From Berberis thunbergii (Eukaryota; Streptophyta; Magnoliopsida; Ranunculales; Berberidaceae), in NCBI GenBank assembly GCA_003290165.1, contig QNQO01005848.1, positions 1 through 64,000 of the forward strand: 64,000 nucleotides of DNA, in the 5' to 3' direction. Position numbers and translations under genes: made by a program. Numbering within the stretch: the stretch's first letter is position 1; each line of letters opens with the position of its first letter. Below, piece by piece: positions 59,081 to 64,000 of this stretch. The notes below the pieces were generated by a model. That model ran no database searches. It saw only the letters and a program-made list of their open reading frames with translations, and was not told where the DNA came from.

Positions 59081-59750
59081 TGATGTAGTCAAATCCTACT
59101 CTCCTCGACCTTGACCTGCACGGGTAACATACTTGAGCCAACGACCACCGTTGTGTGGCCGATGACACTCCGATGCTAAAGTCAGACTAGGCTTGAGAAA
59201 AGCTTAAAACTGTAAATTGGGTTCTATAGAGTACCTTTATTCATCAACCATGTGTCTTATTTATAATGCAAGAGTTCTTGTTTGGCTAGGCCTTTGGTGA
59301 AGTAGTTTGGAGAAAGAGATATTGCAGGAGATCCTTTCCTAGTTGGGAGTTGTCCATGTAGAAGATTTTTCCTACATGATTTGTGTTCCTAGATTTGCTG
59401 GTGATATTTCCCTTTTGGAGTGTTGTCCATGCAAATAAGTTTTTATGCACTACTTATACTCCGGTGTTTGTTTCCTAATCGAACCCAATGTATTGTTGGC
59501 ATGTTCATCTTAGGTCGATCCCTCAGATACTTGTTTAATTAGGCCTTACGGGTATTGGGCTTGACCATGTGACGTGTGGGCTTGGCAGGATGCTGCAATT
59601 TGGATCCAACATTCTGGATTCTGTCAAAATAGGCTTAGTATTGTCTAGGCTTTGCCAGATTAGGTGAGCAATCAGGCCTGATTTACTCTACTGATGGGAT
59701 CATCATGATACGTGTACACGCGAATTAAAGGACGATTTGGTGTATTATCA
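59081..59750 (-). repeat. 5' LTR of the non-autonomous Tat-like element
   Basis: Pairs with 56228-56909; the primer region adjoins at its left edge. Confidence 0.88.
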
Positions 59751-59755
59751 CATTG

Positions 59756-62400
59756 AATGAGTATTTAGTTTCATCCCTTAAGACAATCATGCATATGTAC
59801 AAAAATCTCACTTCTTTTCCACAATTGCACTACCCTCGTTGTGCTGAACACATCTCACCCAAGTGTGTTTCTCCTTTGCCTTCGAAACCATTCAGAGCGT
59901 ACATGTCCCAAGAAGGGTGCCACATCGAGGAGCATGTCATCTCACCCAAAGTTTGATCATGGTAAGTACATTCTAATAATTAGGCATACATCTGAAATCA
60001 CATGGAACAGTGTACCCAATATGCAAGTAAGTCTGCATACTAAAATCATATATCAAGTATACAAACTAGTATGTATACTAAAATCATATTTTTTTTTTCA
60101 CATATTTTTGGAGTTGCGGAAAAGATCACAAAAATATACTAAACTCAATTACAGCTTAGCAAGTCAAGTTGCATCACAATCAAATACTCATATTCACCCT
60201 AATGCATTAACATATATTCTCCGACCCTTAACATTTCAAGGATCACCATGAAACCACAAGTTAATTTGCATATCTATCAAATTTAAGTCATGATATGCAC
60301 ATACCAAATTATATAATAATACACAAATTAATCTCATCAAGGGATGAATCCTCATAATTTAATTTCAACGTACTTTACAACTTCATCCTCTAAAGGTGAA
60401 CACGCACCAAAATCTAAATTTGCAAAGATTATCACAATTCATCATGTATACCTCTAATTTAAAAAAAAAACTAAATTCAATACTATACTCATATAAAATT
60501 TGCACATTATAGATTCACTTGATTTACAAAGATTAATTATCCCAATAGTTTAGTTCAAAACATATTATTAATTGCAAATACTATTGATCAACATATATAC
60601 TTAAATAAAGTTAATGTGAAAATTTAGCAAATATCTACTAAATAGAATGCTACAATTCCTCAAATGGGACTAAATAAGATTCAGTGTAAGTTATCGTGAA
60701 ACTTGTAAATTATAAAGAAATGACGTATCAATTTTGTATATATTGAAGTAGATTTTAGGTGCTAAAATAATTTGACTATACAGTACTTAACTTTCTTTCC
60801 ACTCTATTAGCCTCTCAAAAGCACAACTCGAGCAAATTGAAGTTCAATTGCACAAACACTATTTCCATTGACACAATTATTTGCAATACAGATAACAAAA
60901 CTAAACTCGTAGACAAAGGAATTGGCACTTTCTATAATAGGGATATTAGGTTGGAAGATTTAAAATACTTTTCAAAATCCCCTTTATTTTTATTTTCAAT
61001 ATAGATTGAAAGAAAATAAACCAACTCAAGACAAACAGACACATAATCAGTAGGTAGTAGCCTGGAGAAGAGGATACATAATTCGTATGGTAGCTTATAA
61101 CTATAGGAATGCTAGAAGAATATAAGATAACAAAAGAAAATAAAACGAAAACAATATATACTAACATCATTCAAGAACACCGAAACAACATTGAGACTTT
61201 GGATTATAAAACGAAAACACTATATTCATCTTCTTCCCCTGGCAACCGCCCACCACCACTACTTCTACCTTTCCTCCTCCCTTCATTTCATCTTTTTATT
61301 TCCAACCCTCACCCACTCTCCCAATTCTCAAACGGTCACCAAAACCCTTCCTTCCTCTCTTCTTCACCTCCCTGCTGAACTCATCTCAAATCTCCACTCC
61401 TTCACTTGCATCAATAGTTTCGAGAGGCTCACTGTGGAATACAAATAGCTCCTCCTTCTTCATATCAACAAACATCCAACACTCGAGCAAGCAAGAGAAC
61501 TCACACTTCTTCAACAACACCTTCTTCAGTTCTTTTTCTGACAACTTCAACAATCTCCACTAGCTTTAGACACAACTCCTCCTTTGCTGCTACTGTTGTT
61601 AATGTTGCTTCAACCACTCAAATTGATTCATCAAACAACACTGAATCATCTGCTTCACCGCCTCTATCGGCTCATCAAAAGACAAATCAGATAGAGAACC
61701 AAACGATCGTCTGAGATATTTCTATTATTTGTCGAGCGATAGCCACCACCTCCATCGGCTCATCGAGAGTCGATCGATCGTCTGATATCTCTCTTTTCTT
61801 CATTTTCTTCCTCTTCAAACTCTTTTTCGAATTTCTGCTTCTGCCCTTCTTTGTGTATTGGTCGAAGCGTCTCTACTTCTTGGAGACGAGAGGAAAAAAA
61901 AAGTGTGTGTGTGAGAGAGAGAAAAAATGATTTTTTATGAGGAGGACGAATGGGTATTTTGAGGAGTGTGTTTTCGAGTTAGTTCGTTTAATGGTGGTGT
62001 TGAGAAAAAAAGGGGAGGTGTAATGTAAGGGGAAAAAGATGGGGATTTATTTAAATCGTACCAATAACCTGTCCTCGAGATTTGTAATAGTTTTCAAGGT
62101 GTAATTTGCATAATTTTTTTTAATGTCATTTTAATTTTGTGTTAATGAAAACCGTTTATTTTGCCTCCTTAAGGATAAGTCTAACTTCCTTAGGGATTTA
62201 TTTGCCTCCCTAAGGATTGTCAATCCAGAGGATAAGTCTAATTTTCGATCTTTAAGGGGGGTTTCCCTATTGGGTATTATGAATGGAGGAATGTCTAATT
62301 GTCCTAAATCAAATGCACTGAGAACCAAACGCTAAAGTTATATGAAGAGCTGCAAGATGACAAGAGTTTGGTAAAAGTGTCATACAAGCAGTTCACCAAT
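59756..62400. other. intergenic DNA without recognised gene
   Basis: AT-rich to about 61190, then CT-rich (61200-61860) with open frames of 85-90 codons that match nothing I know. 61900-61925 has a GT/GA repeat. At 62157-62330 a segment with repeated CTCCTTAAGGATAAGTCTAA and CTCCCTAAGGATTG words may be a MITE but lacks clear ends. Confidence 0.4.
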
Positions 62401-62499
62401 ATACAGATAACACCTCTGTCTAGCTAACATAAGTGAAGGACAGAGCACTTAGAAAAATTCTAGCTGGCCCGTCCTCACAGCCCGCCCTATGGGACGGAC

Positions 62500-62545
62500 C
62501 CTCCCAGGCACGTGGTCCTGCGTCGTCCCTCGCACGTGCTCCTGC
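62500..62545. promoter_or_regulatory. two G-box (CACGTG) motifs in a short direct repeat
   Basis: CACGTG at 62509-62514 and 62533-62538, each followed by GTCCTGCGTCG or CTCCTGCGTCG, i.e. a 24-bp duplicated unit. It lies upstream of the LSM2 5' leader. G-boxes bind bZIP/bHLH factors; activity here is inference. Confidence 0.5.
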
Positions 62546-62559
62546 GTCGATTAAAAAAA

Positions 62560-63045
62560 ATGAAAAAAAGAGGGAATCGAAATTTTTGGGGAGAAAAGGA
62601 GGGAACCTCTCCCTCTCCCCATTTCCATCCCCACAGAGACAGAGAAGAGAGCCACTCCCTCTCCCCCAACGAAGACCGAGGAAGCCCTCCCTCTCCCGCT
62701 CGAGCCAAAGAAGAAGCCACTTTTGGCTCCAAAGAAGAAACCAAAGAGAAAGGTCTCGTCGATCTCTCCATCCTCCCTTCTTTCTTTCTAGCGAAATAGG
62801 TGAAAAGATGGTAAGATCTCTCACTGTGTCTTGAAAAATTGAATCTTTAACATGATTTCCCCATCTGTTGTTTTGAGTTTATCTATTTCAAAGTCAAATT
62901 TTTTGCTTTTTTTTTCTACAGTTTTGATGATGGGTTTTGTAGTTCCTTTCATGGGGTGTTTTTGATTTGTTGGTTTTTTTCTTCTTGTAGTTGTTGTTCT
63001 CCTACTTCAAGGATTTGGTGGGCAGAGAAGTGACGGTAGAGTTCC
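62560..63045 (+). pseudogene. LSM2: LSM2 5' end (leader, start codon, intron, part of exon 2)
   Basis: LSM2 is a ring subunit of the U6 snRNA-binding LSm2-8 complex. A CT-rich leader ends in AAAAGATG followed by the donor GTAAGATC at 62815. The intron runs to TTGTAG (62985-62990), and the next exon reads LLFSYFKDLVGREVTVE, the N-terminal helix and first strand of the Sm1 motif. Having only the ATG codon in exon 1 fits the plant LSM2 layout as I remember it. At about 63042 the match ends: the next expected Sm1 residues are replaced by unrelated sequence (FQSISLSPSQ). So this is a truncated duplicate, or the start of a chimeric transcript with the downstream GST exons. Confidence 0.78.
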
Positions 63046-63191
63046 AATCCATATCTCTGTCACCCTCACAATTTTTCTGCGAATTTGATCAATGGGGATT
63101 CTCTAAATCCAGGCAAATTTGCTTAAAATCTCTCTTTGGGGTTGTTTCTTTTGTGCAAAATTTTGACCCCTTTGTTTATTTTATTCTGCAG

Positions 63192-63889
63192 AGATGTGCA
63201 AGAGGTTTTTCCACCTATTCTGAACTCAACTTCAGAGCCCCCTCCTTTGTTTGATGGAACAACAAGGTGAGTTTCAGAACCCCATTTTTTCTTCTCTATG
63301 TACTTGGGGTTTAATAGTGTAGATCTCAAATCCCAGAATCTGCATAACAAAATTTTTGTGGGTGTTTGATTGTTTATTCTAATTGTTTATCCTTTTGAAA
63401 CCCAAACTTAAAAATCAATAAGAAAGCAACTTGACTATCTGAAGGAATATTTTTATTAGTAATGTCTGCATCCTTGATTTTAGAATGAGTATATGTATTA
63501 TTTTAGTTAAAATAAAGATTAGTTTAGTGAATGGTTTTTTTTTTTTTTTGGGTGTGTGTGAAAATTGGTACCAAATTTCAACAATGTTGATATACTGCTA
63601 GGCATGGTTAAGGTTCTATTTCTGGTGAAAGAGAAGAAGGATCAAAGATGATTTTCTTGTGGGGTTATTGGGATCATCCCAAGTTCGCAACCCACAATTG
63701 GAAAATGGGAATCGGAAGGGAATTGAGAAAAGAACAAGAGAGATTGTCCTGATTGAACAAACCATATAATTTAGAAAACGTGACCAAACTTATTGGTGTT
63801 CACATCTCATACGGGACAAGCCATCCCTTATCGAACAAACATAAACTTCAGCAATTGTGACCCATGTCAGTTTTTCTTCTTGTGTTCAT

Positions 63890-63951
<62 letters not shown>

Positions 63952-64000
63952 TAAACGTTCTCATTTATTTGCAATTTTCATGTTTGTAGGTTGTATACCT
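63192..64000 (+). CDS. GSTL: Lambda-class glutathione transferase, first visible exons (runs off window)
   Basis: Lambda GSTs (IN2-1-like) are single-Cys thiol transferases that deglutathionylate small molecules such as flavonols. Exon 63192-63266 (after TTCTGCAG) reads DVQEVFPPILNSTSEPPPLF then DGTTR, ending in a split codon AG|G at a GT donor. The next exon begins at 63990 after TTTGTAG with GTTGTATACCT, continuing LYT, the strand before the catalytic CPFA/CPYA motif that must lie just outside. The frame across the junction is kept. No own start codon is visible in the exon; the first exon may be the LSM2-like one upstream or have been lost. The family match is good, though short. Confidence 0.8.
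63893..63949. repeat. (CA)n microsatellite in GSTL intron
   Basis: About 28 uninterrupted CA units, 40 bp before the 3' splice site at 63989. Confidence 0.97.

Larger units (their letters stand above)
56228..59750 (-). mobile_element. complete non-autonomous Tat-like LTR element
   Basis: LTRs 56228-56909 and 59081-59750, both TGATGTAGTC...TATCA/TTATCA, aligned throughout but well diverged. Flanking GATTG and CATTG (four of five equal) are the target duplication. The primer region TTTGGCGTCGTCCGTGGGGA is on the minus strand at about 59058-59078; a polypurine tract (CGGGGGGAGTAGC) is at 56910-56925. Inside: gag remnant, protease remnant, no RT or integrase, and an ORF on the opposite strand near the 3' LTR. 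Confidence 0.88.

Noticed and set aside
62420..62834. Frames of 94-134 codons on both strands
   Set aside because: Low-complexity CT-rich leader region; the better explanation is the LSM2 5' UTR.

Overview
This is nuclear DNA from a flowering plant, most likely a eudicot. It has plant-type introns, fragments of typical plant genes (STP hexose carrier, peroxisomal HPR1, plastid APS reductase, SBT2 subtilase, Lambda-class GST) and a dense, nested load of LTR retrotransposons and non-autonomous DNA transposons. There is no bacterial-style gene organisation, no tRNA or rRNA gene and no CRISPR array. Only two cellular loci look like resident genes, and both are cut by the window edges: a hexose transporter at the left (1119-3528, +) and a Lambda-class glutathione transferase at the right (63192-64000, +). 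Almost everything between them is transposable elements and the gene pieces they carry.

Layout. 1-3.5 kb: 3' exons of an STP gene. 4.1-6.4 kb: a PIF/Harbinger-like element carrying two exons and an intron of HPR1. 6.5-12.5 kb: a decayed Tat-like Ty3/gypsy element with a gag remnant split by a hAT MITE, a tandem-repeat array and an antisense ORF. 12.5-15.3 kb: a truncated Ty3/gypsy element on the minus strand. 16-22.9 kb: AT-rich DNA with several DNA elements, including a MITE containing a truncated LINE and a hAT element containing another hAT MITE. 24.1-33.9 kb: an old LTR retrotransposon (minus strand) whose interior is largely replaced by sense-oriented pieces of at least four cellular genes (NMD3, class III ADH, an FKBP/TPR protein, SBT2 subtilase); it was later hit by a hAT element and a young copia element. 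35-48.7 kb: an APS reductase pseudogene whose 3' UTR is split by about 11.4 kb of elements, among them a PIF-like MITE that was itself split by a copia element with identical LTRs. 49.4-55.6 kb: a decayed Ty3/gypsy polyprotein (minus) with a hAT-type MITE inside. 56.2-59.75 kb: a complete but non-autonomous Tat-like element with protease but no RT, and an opposite-strand ORF. 62.5-64 kb: the 5' end of an LSM2 gene joined directly upstream of GST Lambda exons.

The main theme is gene-fragment capture by several routes in one window: an LTR retrotransposon with spliced (intron-free) pieces, a PIF-like DNA element with an intron-containing piece, and segmental copies of APR and LSM2. A technical theme runs alongside. 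Nearly every frameshift in otherwise good reading frames (STP, both copia elements) is a one-base loss in a short homopolymer, which fits base-calling or assembly error as well as true gene death.
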